Below, in pieces: positions 1-6,802 of a DNA stretch of 39,557 bases (the first letter of the stretch is position 1; each line of letters starts with the position of its first letter). The notes beneath the pieces were generated by a model that searched no databases, was not told the origin of the DNA, and was given only the letters and a program-made list of their open reading frames with translations. This DNA comes from a virus, in the IMG/VR virus record IMGVR_UViG_3300003631_000007, positions 1 to 39,557 of that record. The stretch is one strand, 5' to 3'. Position numbers and translations under genes: made by a program.

Positions 1-99
1 GGATAGGTACTTCGACGGTTTCGTGGCCGAAGAAATAATCTCGAATAGCGCCGAGTCGAACCAAGCGTTTAGCGACTACCACACGGACCGTCTCGGATG
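1..99. repeat. Terminal direct repeat, left copy (circular contig overlap)
   Basis: Bases 1-99 are identical to 39459-39557. An exact 99-base overlap at both ends of a contig is the usual mark of a circular assembly closed at a k-mer of that length, so it is probably an assembly overlap and not a biological terminal repeat. The reading frame of the adhesin gene at the right end runs straight through it to a stop at 98-100. Confidence 0.95.
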
Positions 100-100
100 A
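1..100 (+). CDS. C-terminal end of LamG-like adhesin (continuation of 38800-39557)
   Basis: This is the 3' end of the gene that starts at 38800. Codons begin at base 2 in the same phase as at the right end, and the stop TGA is at 98-100. The encoded tail includes FDGFVAEEIISNSAE and FSDYHTDRLG, the typical last strands of phage concanavalin/LamG-like domains. It is complete (252 aa) only when the molecule is read as a circle. Confidence 0.85.
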   Translation, partial: DRYFDGFVAEEIISNSAESNQAFSDYHTDRLG

Positions 101-134
101 TTAACTCGGTGTCCAAGTATATCATATCATAATT

Positions 135-1382
135 ATGGCATTTGAAACAAACGGGTCGCTCACCACAGCGACAAAGACCGCTGACGGGACGGCGACCGAA
201 ATCACGACGGACGCCACCGTCCCGACAGACACGTCGATCTCGCTGACAGTCAAACAGGACGAGAGCGGTGGCACGACAGCCGACAACACGGAGACAATAA
301 GCGTCGCTGATGGGACGGCCACGACCTCGCTTTCGTCGTTCAATAACGTCACGGGGTCGAGTTGGTGGCTGACCATTGACCTCTCGACAACCGACGACAC
401 GGTTTCCCCGACATTTAACAGCGCGACGCTGACGGTTGAGCAAAGCGTCACGGTCGGGGCGTCGCCGGTCGAACTATCATTCGCGCCGCAGGACGCCTTT
501 ATCTCCGCGCAAACACTCGTCTCGGCTAATCCGGTCACACTCGGACTCAACACACCGACCCCGTTCGTCGCGGCCGAACTCCCGCCGCTTCAAGCTGACC
601 CGGTTGAGCTTAACTTCACAGTCTCAAACGCGCTCATCGCGCCGTTTCTCCTCACCGACGAGTGGCGGATTGGAGACGATATACTTCGCCCAACAACGCT
701 TGAAGCCACGCCGCAAACAACGCAATTGTCAATCTCAATCCCAAGCGATGAAATTGACACATGGCGAGACTATGATGAATCGGGCGACGTAACGACAAAT
801 AGCGGCTTTGGTGGTGGATTCAGAAGCTTCAGCCGCGACGGAAATGGATCTATTTCTGTCCGGCCAGCATTTAATCAACTCAACCCATTCCAACCGGAGT
901 TTGATTACCAAATCACAAGTTACAATGAAACCCAAGTCGCGCCAAACAGGTTTGAAGTAGATTTAATCCTTCAACGCGAGCAAAATAGGGACGATGCTTT
1001 TCCCACACTTTCACAAAGCGGCGAGTGGGTGTTTAATCTGTCACACGGTACAATTGGCTTGGCAAACGATAAAGTAAGCCAATTAGACCGGAGTGGCGAC
1101 GCAACAGGTGGGACAAATAGCCTTCAGTTGCGTGTTACAGGGGAACAAGCCGGTGCCTTACTCGACAGCCTTGGGTATCCCGGTGCGATAACAACGCGGA
1201 GTGTTCCAGACGGTGAGAATATTCGTGTTGATGAATTAGACGGTGAGCAATCCGTGACAGTTTCAAGCCCGAGTGATTCCGCACTCCCGGATGAGACATA
1301 TGCGGTGCCGGATTGGACACTCACATACGACACGCCCGGTGAAACGCCGTGGGTGTTTGATATAACACTCGCAGAACTGTAA
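135..1382 (+). CDS. Tail fibre/structural protein with three internal repeats
   Basis: A 415-aa beta-rich, Thr/Ser/Asp-rich protein without cysteine, following the adhesin. Residues about 107-128, 129-151 and 152-173 form three imperfect repeats of about 22 aa built on (A)xPVxLxF...A-x-I, as in SPVELSF, NPVTLGL and DPVELNF. The N-terminal half (bases 135 to about 640) is more G+C-rich and differently coded from the C-terminal half, so the gene looks chimeric. It sits at the distal end of the tail operon and probably forms part of the tail tip or fibre; no family is recognised. A 34-nt gap separates it from the adhesin, with an AT-rich stretch at 116-131. Confidence 0.75.
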   Translation: MAFETNGSLTTATKTADGTATEITTDATVPTDTSISLTVKQDESGGTTADNTETISVADGTATTSLSSFNNVTGSSWWLTIDLSTTDDTVSPTFNSATLTVEQSVTVGASPVELSFAPQDAFISAQTLVSANPVTLGLNTPTPFVAAELPPLQADPVELNFTVSNALIAPFLLTDEWRIGDDILRPTTLEATPQTTQLSISIPSDEIDTWRDYDESGDVTTNSGFGGGFRSFSRDGNGSISVRPAFNQLNPFQPEFDYQITSYNETQVAPNRFEVDLILQREQNRDDAFPTLSQSGEWVFNLSHGTIGLANDKVSQLDRSGDATGGTNSLQLRVTGEQAGALLDSLGYPGAITTRSVPDGENIRVDELDGEQSVTVSSPSDSALPDETYAVPDWTLTYDTPGETPWVFDITLAEL

Positions 1383-1384
1383 TC

Positions 1385-1891
1385 ATGTTACCTGAGATAT
1401 TCAACGACCCACGGTATTACGCCGTGTTGGTTGTCGTGATTGTCGCATTGATTCAATACCAGAGAACGCTTTCATGGGCTGAATACAAGCGGATTCATCG
1501 ATTTAAGCTCAAAGTATTACCAGTTATAGACCGCCATACGAATCTCTTTGTCGTCTCTCGAAAGGGTGGAGTTCACGATCCCGAGTTTGTCGGAGAGACG
1601 AGTAAGAGTATTGAAGAGTCGTTCAAGCACTTAGTCGAATCAGGTGGGAGCCCCCACCTAATCAATTCGCTCAAGCTGCGAGCAGTTGACGGTGGAAAAC
1701 AGTTCTCGCCGGCACAAGTCGTGTTTAGCCATTCAGACGGGTCACAAACGGAAGTATATCTATTCCCGTGCGACGATGGGACACACGCCTATGCCCATGT
1801 GGAACCCGGACCACAGACGCCGAAAGAACACTTAGAGGGCTGGCAGAAAGACGGTGACGTAAGAGGCGTTATCCCAGAGTCTCTGTTTTAA
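1385..1891 (+). CDS. Membrane-anchored hypothetical protein (168 aa)
   Basis: Begins two bases after the tail protein stop, so it is cotranscribed with it. Residues about 11-24 (YYAVLVVVIVALIQY) form one hydrophobic segment, followed by a soluble C-terminal domain of about 140 aa. I do not recognise the family. Position at the end of the late operon suggests a virion-associated or late membrane function, but this is inference. A T-rich tract follows the stop. Confidence 0.75.
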   Translation: MLPEIFNDPRYYAVLVVVIVALIQYQRTLSWAEYKRIHRFKLKVLPVIDRHTNLFVVSRKGGVHDPEFVGETSKSIEESFKHLVESGGSPHLINSLKLRAVDGGKQFSPAQVVFSHSDGSQTEVYLFPCDDGTHAYAHVEPGPQTPKEHLEGWQKDGDVRGVIPESLF

Positions 1892-1906
1892 TTTTCCCTG
1901 CTTTTC
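1886..1906 (+). terminator. T-rich putative terminator
   Basis: TTTTAATTTT followed by CTTTT directly overlaps and follows the stop codon of the 168-aa gene. Archaeal transcription commonly ends at T-tracts. The 103-nt gap to the next gene (1892-1994) shows nothing else that I can identify. Confidence 0.4.
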
Positions 1907-1994
1907 GTGGGGTCATTAGTGGCAACGCCGGCTTTAGTTTCACCGCGGACGGATGACGTTGAAGTGCCTCGCACCCGTGGATTAGGAACGCGCC

Positions 1995-2560
1995 ATGAAG
2001 CCAACCAGAAGGAAATTCGCAGCGATTGGTATTGGTACAATTCTCGGAACCGGCACGGTTGTAAGCATCGGCACAGACACAACCGCCGCGGAAGTCACAG
2101 GGAGTTTCACCCTCCCGGACGTTGAGAGAGACGTTCAAAATCCAGTTGATAGCGTTCGGATGGACGCAAGCGGATCTGTCTCATGGGATTCAGAAACCAA
2201 ACCAACAAGAGTAATCCTGAGGTTAGAAGTCGCCAAGAACAGCACCGACTATGAACAAGTTGAAGCCAAGACGTTTCTACCGGCCTTGAGCGGGTTCAAG
2301 AGCAATCTTTTGCGTTCACACAAGCCAACCTACTCGACCATTCGGAAATCGCTGCTGTGGATTTCTCGCCAACACAGACCGGCGAAACAAAGCAACTCGC
2401 CTTACACGCAAGATTGAAACTAACTGTTCAACATGATGGATCGGCCTTAGCCGAAGCGGAACTCCAAGAAACAACCCAAATTGAAGTAACAAAGACCCAA
2501 GGAAAAACAACCGTGGAAATGGGCGCTACGGGTGAAATAGAAATAGGTACGTCAGACTAA
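1995..2560 (+). CDS. Tat-exported protein, interrupted by an apparent frameshift near 2270
   Basis: The N-terminus has a twin-arginine signal (TRRKFAAIGIG, residues 4-14) followed by a hydrophobic stretch, the usual haloarchaeal export signal. The frame starting at 1995 runs to 2417, but after about residue 92 it becomes basic and unlike the rest. The -1 frame, open from 2264 to 2560, continues in acidic haloarchaeal style: VQEQSFAFTQANLLDHSE and DFSPTQTGETKQLALHARL, then a beta-rich end. Joining VEAK (frame 1) to DVSTG (frame 2) at about 2270 restores one protein of about 188 aa. A missing base or a real inactivating indel are the likeliest causes; no slippery heptamer is seen there. Confidence 0.7.
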
Positions 2561-2605
2561 AGACGACGGCAAAGAACATGAAATAGATCCATTGCGTTTC
2601 AGGGG

Positions 2606-2812
2606 TCATTTTTCGGCTTCCGGATCGACAATCATGAGACAATCGTTTTGTGTTGCCATCATAGCGACTCTAATCTCGGCTTCACACGCACCTATCTCCC
2701 GCACAAAGTCGTTTGTGAGCCGTCTTTTGTTTGGGAGTACGTAACCCCACGTGTGCCGTTCAAACTCTATGTCATGGCCGTCTAACCAGTATTCTAAGGC
2801 TTGTGTGTTCAT
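2606..2812 (-). CDS. Hypothetical protein (68 aa), last gene of minus-strand operon
   Basis: Small acidic protein starting MNTQALEYWLDG. Its start overlaps the stop of the upstream gene by 4 bp (2809-2812), which points to translational coupling. No domain recognised. It converges on the frameshifted Tat gene across a 45-nt gap. Confidence 0.7.
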   Translation of the reverse strand: MNTQALEYWLDGHDIEFERHTWGYVLPNKRRLTNDFVREIGACEAEIRVAMMATQNDCLMIVDPEAEK

Positions 2813-3198
2813 TCTAATGTCTCTTGAGATTCGTCATTTGCGGCCCGAAGCTCCTTGTACGCTTTCTCTAAGTGCTTACACACACCGCTTTCAGACGGTG
2901 CTTGTTCATCCAAATCAGCCGAGTGTTCGCTTCGCCAATTCCAGCACGTACACACCGGAAGGGAAATCTGGTCGGCTACAAGGTCCATTTCAGGGTGATC
3001 CTTCGGCTTATCGTAGGTCTTGATTTTCCCAACCAGATACTTCTTGTCGGGGTTGCTTTCAGACGCGATTGTATCAATATCCGCTATATCTTCCACGTTA
3101 AAGCCCATGCTCCGAAGGTAGCCCGCGTAGCCCGGCTCAAAGACTAACCCCTCAGACGTGTGTTCTTTGGTAATGTTCTCTTGTTCGGCTATAGTCAT
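2809..3198 (-). CDS. SWIM-type zinc-finger protein
   Basis: A 129-aa protein with the CxC-xn-CxH signature of SWIM zinc fingers: C83-T-C85 and C107-K-H109, separated by an acidic loop. The upstream part (residues 55-80) is a short beta-rich segment. SWIM domains bind DNA or proteins and are often found in small haloarchaeal virus proteins. It overlaps both neighbours by 4 bp within the minus-strand early operon next to a putative recombination protein. Confidence 0.7.
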   Translation of the reverse strand: MTIAEQENITKEHTSEGLVFEPGYAGYLRSMGFNVEDIADIDTIASESNPDKKYLVGKIKTYDKPKDHPEMDLVADQISLPVCTCWNWRSEHSADLDEQAPSESGVCKHLEKAYKELRAANDESQETLE

Positions 3199-3458
3199 AC
3201 TGTAAACTCCGTGAGTTGCTTGTGTTCTCTCCCGCGCCGGATCAACTGATATTCGCTATATGCTTTGTCAATACACTCGTCGCAAAGCCATGCGACTTCT
3301 GCCGGGTTCCAATCCTTGCCTTTCACGTATCGCTCTTCCCAATAGTCTTGATAGTTGTGCGGCTCTCCGCACTTATGGCAGTCTATATTCGGGTTGCGAT
3401 CAATCTCTCCGCGTCGTTCGTTTCGGATGTTGTGTGCCACGTCATCGTTGATGCTCAT
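3195..3458 (-). CDS. Small zinc-binding protein (87 aa)
   Basis: Contains two Cys pairs, CHKC (residues 27-30) and CDEC (59-62), spaced as in a zinc ribbon. Both ends overlap the neighbouring genes by 4 bp. Function unknown; probably a DNA- or protein-binding accessory of the early operon. Confidence 0.7.
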   Translation of the reverse strand: MSINDDVAHNIRNERRGEIDRNPNIDCHKCGEPHNYQDYWEERYVKGKDWNPAEVAWLCDECIDKAYSEYQLIRRGREHKQLTEFTV

Positions 3459-3994
3459 AGTTCACTCTCCGAAAGCGCGCCCGCGGCCGTTAGGTCCGAT
3501 ATGGCTCTGGACTTAGCTCTGGTATCGGCAAACCTAACAAATTCGTTGTCATCAACGCCACTCTCGGTTAGGTAGCCCTCTCCGTGAGCCTCCGCACACC
3601 GTCCGTCCGGCATTTCAGCCCGCGCATGAACAACCACACCTTTCGGATCGTCAAAGGTAGCAACCACTTCGCTGGTTGTCGAGATACCCAGCTCCGTTTG
3701 CATGTAGCGGAACCCCCGCTTTGAAATCGCGGGTGTCCCCTGAATCGTATTCACAAAGTCGTCATTAATCCCTCGGAGGTAACTAATCGGGTGACTGATT
3801 AGCTCTTGGCCGTTCGATTCGGTTGTGACCGTCTCTGCCGTCACGGGTTCGGCTTCTTTCGGGCCGCCGTCTGTCTGCGGGGTTTCGCTTTCGTATTCAA
3901 CCCCGCGTTCATCCAGCAAGTCGCACGTATCTTTGAACTCTTGCCTATCCGTGAACTCTTTTTCTTTGCCGTTGTATTTGATTGTGTATGTCAT
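3455..3994 (-). CDS. Putative single-strand annealing/recombination protein
   Basis: A 179-aa protein. The first 75 residues are charged and low-complexity; the rest (about 76-179) has the pattern of phage annealing and Rad52-like proteins: KRGFRYMQTELGI, then VVVHARAEMPDGRCAEAHGEG, then a basic helix RFADTRAKSRAISDLTAAG resembling the ETRAxxRAL helix of such proteins. The role, if correct, is annealing of single strands during viral recombination, which fits a genome with Hjc and MCM. The family match is by pattern only, and an unrelated nucleic-acid-binding role remains possible. Confidence 0.5.
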   Translation of the reverse strand: MTYTIKYNGKEKEFTDRQEFKDTCDLLDERGVEYESETPQTDGGPKEAEPVTAETVTTESNGQELISHPISYLRGINDDFVNTIQGTPAISKRGFRYMQTELGISTTSEVVATFDDPKGVVVHARAEMPDGRCAEAHGEGYLTESGVDDNEFVRFADTRAKSRAISDLTAAGALSESEL

Positions 3995-3998
3995 CGGT

Positions 3999-4133
3999 CT
4001 AAATGTCTAAGCCGCGCTCATAGTCCATATCCGGCGTTGCCCCACAGTCGCACTCGACGCCGTGGGTTGGGTCGTTACAATCATACTCCCGATCCGTTTC
4101 GGGCGGGTTCTTGGGTGTATCAGGGTCGCGCAT
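3999..4133 (-). CDS. Small zinc-binding protein (44 aa)
   Basis: Reads from ATG at 4133 down to TAG at 3999. Contains C19 plus a CDC motif, suggesting a minimal metal site. Sits two bases downstream of the 66-aa gene and four bases upstream of the annealing-like gene, in line with the operon. Confidence 0.6.
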   Translation of the reverse strand: MRDPDTPKNPPETDREYDCNDPTHGVECDCGATPDMDYERGLDI

Positions 4134-4135
4134 TG

Positions 4136-4336
4136 TTAGTGGGTTGTGTCAATCGTAACCGTCCCGGTACAACTTTCCTCATGGTTCTCGCCGCGGTATT
4201 CCGCCTTGCGTTCAGACGTAACGAACGCACACGACTTCCCGCACGAACAGGACCATACAAAGTCTTCGCCGTAGCTCACATGGTCCGGGTCGCCAATGGG
4301 TTCGTACTCTTTCGCGCTTTGGGTCTTTGTCGTCAT
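4136..4336 (-). CDS. Small zinc-binding protein (66 aa), first gene of minus operon
   Basis: Carries CSCGKSC near residues 30-36 and a later Cys/His (ENHEESC), a likely metal site. It is the promoter-proximal gene of the minus operon: a CTATAAGTGGG TATA element lies 25 nt upstream of its ATG. Function unknown. Confidence 0.65.
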   Translation of the reverse strand: MTTKTQSAKEYEPIGDPDHVSYGEDFVWSCSCGKSCAFVTSERKAEYRGENHEESCTGTVTIDTTH

Positions 4337-4361
4337 GACCTACTACACACTCTATTTGCTA

Positions 4362-4372
4362 CCCACTTATAG
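4362..4372 (-). promoter_or_regulatory. TATA-box promoter of the minus-strand early operon
   Basis: On the minus strand this reads CTATAAGTGGG, ending 25 nt before the ATG at 4336, ideal for a leaderless or near-leaderless archaeal transcript. The same element recurs on the plus strand at 10921. Confidence 0.6.
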
Positions 4373-4389
4373 TTAACGTATTGGAAACG

Positions 4390-4397
4390 CTTTAGTA
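4390..4397 (+). promoter_or_regulatory. TATA-like promoter of the plus-strand early region
   Basis: CTTTAGTA lies 25-32 nt before the ATG at 4422, the expected position for a leaderless archaeal transcript. With the minus-strand element at 4362-4372 it makes a compact divergent control region. Confidence 0.5.
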
Positions 4398-4421
4398 CCC
4401 ACGGTGTATACTCTAAGTCGG

Positions 4422-4553
4422 ATGGCAACGACCCATACCCGCGTGCCTGATAGTGTACGCGACAAGGCGAAGGACGTGAAAAGCGAATACGATTACCCCA
4501 GTATCGGTGAGGCTATCCGGCATATGTGCCAAGAAGGTGGTTACGATGTCTAA
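4422..4553 (+). CDS. Small RHH/antitoxin-like protein (43 aa)
   Basis: Begins MATTHTRVPDSVRDKAK and continues with YPSIGEAIRHM, a short strand followed by two helices, as in ribbon-helix-helix or VapB-type DNA-binding proteins. First gene of the long plus-strand operon, so it may repress the divergent promoters, but that is inference. Its end overlaps the HNH-AbrB gene by 8 bp. Confidence 0.6.
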   Translation: MATTHTRVPDSVRDKAKDVKSEYDYPSIGEAIRHMCQEGGYDV

Positions 4554-4971
4554 GATGGGATACCGTGAGAAGTGCCTATCGCAAAAGTTGAATCTCTGTA
4601 ATATATGTGGTGCCGATGAAGAGCTGTTAGTTCATCATATCGATGGGGATAGAGACAACAACGACTTGTCTAACCTTCTGCCGGTTTGTGTTGGTTGCCA
4701 CGGTAAGGTACACGCGCAAACAGACAAGGGTGAAAAGTGGGACAAGTACACTTCCAAGCTCCCGGAAAAATCATTGTTGAAGGGGAAAAACAGCACAAGC
4801 GGTAAAATCCTATCCATAGAAGGTGAGAAGGCGACTATTAGGACGGAAATGCGTGAGAACGGAAGGATTACTATACCGTCTAAGGTCCGCCAAGAGTTAG
4901 GTATTGAAGGCAAAACGGCCGACCTGAACGTTACCGTTGAAGTCCTTGAACGCCACGGTGAGACCGAATGA
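4546..4971 (+). CDS. HNH endonuclease fused to AbrB-like DNA-binding domain
   Basis: A 141-aa protein starting at the ATG within the previous stop region (an upstream in-frame GTG at 4507 is less likely). Residues 18-56 form an HNH nuclease: CNIC at 18-21, the HH pair at 30-31 and CVGC-H at 48-52. Residues about 98-137 match the SpoVT/AbrB swapped-hairpin fold, with RENGRITIPSKVRQELGI. The fusion suggests a sequence-targeted nicking or cleaving enzyme. It could be a homing-type or packaging-related endonuclease. Confidence 0.75.
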   Translation: MSKMGYREKCLSQKLNLCNICGADEELLVHHIDGDRDNNDLSNLLPVCVGCHGKVHAQTDKGEKWDKYTSKLPEKSLLKGKNSTSGKILSIEGEKATIRTEMRENGRITIPSKVRQELGIEGKTADLNVTVEVLERHGETE

Positions 4972-5174
4972 CTGTTCAAGACGCATTAGAAGCGATTGAC
5001 GCCCCCGAAGGTGTCAAGTTCAACTTCATTGAATCTACGCAAGAAGTTGAAGTTGTGATTAACGGCGAATACGGACAAGTCATTATGATTGAAGAGGTTG
5101 ACCCAATTCGAGAACAGCTTGAAAATGACGTTCCCGGCCCGCTGTTCGCAAAAGGCGGTGAGACCGATGAATAA
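4968..5174 (+). CDS. Hypothetical acidic protein (68 aa)
   Basis: Coupled to the HNH-AbrB gene by an ATGA overlap. Predicted alternating beta strands (VKFNFIES, VEVVING, QVIMIEEV). No cysteines and no family recognised. Confidence 0.65.
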   Translation: MTVQDALEAIDAPEGVKFNFIESTQEVEVVINGEYGQVIMIEEVDPIREQLENDVPGPLFAKGGETDE

Positions 5175-5328
5175 TGATATGATTGCGTGGTTGGGAGCGG
5201 TGTTTGCCACTTTGGCTATTTGGCTCCCTGATATACTCGCAATTCCATCGTTTCTAATGCCCGGACTGTCGGTAATAATAGCATATGCGGGCGGTATGTG
5301 GTTCGTCCATTACGCACAAAAGGAATAA
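5167..5328 (+). CDS. Two-helix membrane protein (53 aa)
   Basis: Start chosen at ATG 5167, which overlaps the preceding stop; the longer frame upstream lies inside the previous gene. Two hydrophobic segments (about residues 5-22 and 27-46) predict a small membrane protein. Function unknown. Confidence 0.65.
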   Translation: MNNDMIAWLGAVFATLAIWLPDILAIPSFLMPGLSVIIAYAGGMWFVHYAQKE

Positions 5329-5330
5329 CC

Positions 5331-5474
5331 ATGAGTGAAATCACGCATTACTGTAAGTCGGGTGAAACGGTCGAACTTGAACAGGGAAGGTACCTCCCGG
5401 ACGCACAAGAGTATCGAACCGAATGCGACCACTGCGGGCCGGTGTATCACAACGGGGCGTGTACCCATGAGTGA
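5331..5474 (+). CDS. Small zinc-binding protein (47 aa)
   Basis: Reads MSEITHYCKSGE and later CDHCGP with a further Cys near the end: a likely zinc ribbon with four cysteines (8, 32, 35, 44). Starts 2 nt after the previous stop and overlaps the next gene by 8 bp. Confidence 0.6.
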   Translation: MSEITHYCKSGETVELEQGRYLPDAQEYRTECDHCGPVYHNGACTHE

Positions 5475-5610
5475 GGTGTTATACCTCGGTGGGTCGTTGT
5501 ACCTTGCCGGGTTAGCCAGCGGGTTTCTGTTCGCCACGCTCAACTTGTGGTGGATGAACGTTGTTATGACTGTGATCGTCACGGCCACAATTTGGAGGCT
5601 CAAAGAATGA
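5467..5610 (+). CDS. Small membrane protein (47 aa)
   Basis: Starts at ATG 5467 inside the end of the previous gene. Two hydrophobic stretches (about residues 5-26 and 28-43) with little else; likely an integral membrane peptide. Function unknown. Confidence 0.6.
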   Translation: MSEVLYLGGSLYLAGLASGFLFATLNLWWMNVVMTVIVTATIWRLKE

Positions 5611-6014
5611 CGACTAAGAGAGAATACGACGACTACACAACCAGAACCGTTCTTGAAAACGCCGGCTGGCAAGTCGAAAAACAAGACGCCGTAAAGTTCA
5701 ACTCCGGCAGTGAAACCCTCCCCCATGCCAGTTTGAAGCTAATCACTTGTTGGTACCTAAAACAAGAGTGCGGCTACAGAGTTGATACCGAAGTTGAAAT
5801 GCCGCACGGCGACGTTGACGTATTAGCATGGGACGCGAACGACATTATTATTGTCGAGTGCGAAACGGCGCCAACAGACGAGGTTATATCGGACAAGATA
5901 GCGCGTTACGTGGATGGACAACCACCGAGAGAGTGTTGGGTCTTGAATCCGAATGAAATGCCTGAGAAGACGTTAGAAGCGTATGAGTGGGTGAGTGAGG
6001 AAATCGGACTATGA
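5607..6014 (+). CDS. Possible PD-(D/E)XK-like nuclease
   Basis: A 135-aa protein starting with the ATG that overlaps the previous stop. The core HGDVDVLA (D71) followed by IIVECET (E84, E86) has the Asp-then-ExE/K spacing of restriction-endonuclease-like folds, although the usual lysine is replaced by glutamate. It directly precedes Hjc, another nuclease of that fold, with a 4-bp overlap. The missing Lys could mean altered chemistry or a non-catalytic role; function is not established. Confidence 0.5.
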   Translation: MTTKREYDDYTTRTVLENAGWQVEKQDAVKFNSGSETLPHASLKLITCWYLKQECGYRVDTEVEMPHGDVDVLAWDANDIIIVECETAPTDEVISDKIARYVDGQPPRECWVLNPNEMPEKTLEAYEWVSEEIGL

Positions 6015-6379
6015 CCGGAAGCGATAGGGAGCGCGAATTAGCCCGGATACTCGACACACAGGGATACAAAGTTATCCGCGCGCCGAGTAGCGGGAGCGCA
6101 ACAACCAGAGCCTTACCCGATCTCTTTTTCGCCAAGAACGGTGAAAAGACCGCGATTGAACTCAAGTACACGGGCGAAGATCGGGCCTACTATACTAAAG
6201 AAGAGGTAGACGCGCTCAAAGAGTTCGCAGCCGCGTTCAACGCCTACACGCGGCTTGTGGCGCGGTTCAAACAAGATACAACGTGGTATAGCATTGACCC
6301 GCGAAAGGCCGGCCGAACCGAACAGGGCAACTATGTGGTCCATCGAGGCTTAGACGACTTAGAGGAAATCAATGACTAA
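6011..6379 (+). CDS. hjc: Archaeal-type Holliday junction resolvase Hjc
   Basis: A 122-aa protein of normal family length. Catalytic residues of the Hjc/endonuclease fold are all visible: E9 in RERELARIL, D37 in LPDLFF, and E50 and K52 in AIELKY, with the conserved APSSGS loop at residues 24-29. It cuts four-way junctions formed during replication or recombination, so it should resolve branched concatemers before packaging. Overlaps its neighbours by 4 and 8 bp in the early operon. Confidence 0.9.
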   Translation: MTGSDRERELARILDTQGYKVIRAPSSGSATTRALPDLFFAKNGEKTAIELKYTGEDRAYYTKEEVDALKEFAAAFNAYTRLVARFKQDTTWYSIDPRKAGRTEQGNYVVHRGLDDLEEIND

Positions 6380-6581
6380 GTACGTAAGCTCAAAAGGCGC
6401 GTGCCGGGTTCAAGCCTATCACGTCGATCCCGAGTGTGCGAACATCAAGGCCGAAGCTGTTGAGGCCACTGAGTCACAATTAGAGTTCCATGATTTAAAC
6501 CCATGCCGTAGGTGTGTCGAGAACTATGAGCATACGAATACAACGATTCAAGACCACAAGTTCAGTCACCTACACAAATGA
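6372..6581 (+). CDS. His/Cys mini-protein, copy 1 of tandem family
   Basis: A 69-aa protein with the pattern YHVDPEC (residues 16-22) followed about 20 residues later by CRRC (45-48). The two next genes carry the same H-x(3-5)-C ... CxxC module, so the three are probably tandem paralogues. The module likely binds one zinc. Function unknown. Confidence 0.65.
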   Translation: MTKYVSSKGACRVQAYHVDPECANIKAEAVEATESQLEFHDLNPCRRCVENYEHTNTTIQDHKFSHLHK

Positions 6582-6802
6582 CAGAGTACATCATCCGATC
6601 CACCCACGGAAAGAGCGTAAAGCGGTATCACACGGACCCGACGTGTGCGGCCGTCCAACAGATGAACGGCACCCGGACGGTCGGAGAGCGATACGTTAGT
6701 AATCAAGACGTATCAGAGTGTAAGCGGTGTGCTGGCAACGTTAACCATCCAGATACGAACCGCAAGAGTTTGCGAACACTTCTTGAACAGGGTGAACTAT
6801 GA
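6578..6802 (+). CDS. His/Cys mini-protein, copy 2 of tandem family
   Basis: A 74-aa protein with YHTDPTC (residues 17-23) and CKRC (48-51), closely matching the motif order and spacing of the preceding gene. Starts by a 4-bp overlap. Probably a zinc-binding paralogue; partner unknown. Confidence 0.65.
   Translation: MTEYIIRSTHGKSVKRYHTDPTCAAVQQMNGTRTVGERYVSNQDVSECKRCAGNVNHPDTNRKSLRTLLEQGEL

Noticed and set aside
1-99. Terminal repeat as integrated provirus att sites
   Set aside because: No integrase, tRNA or host flank is present, and the repeat is an internal part of a tail gene.
6405-6430. tRNA T-loop-like GGTTCAAGCC
   Set aside because: Lies inside a coupled coding gene, and no acceptor or anticodon stem can be built around it.
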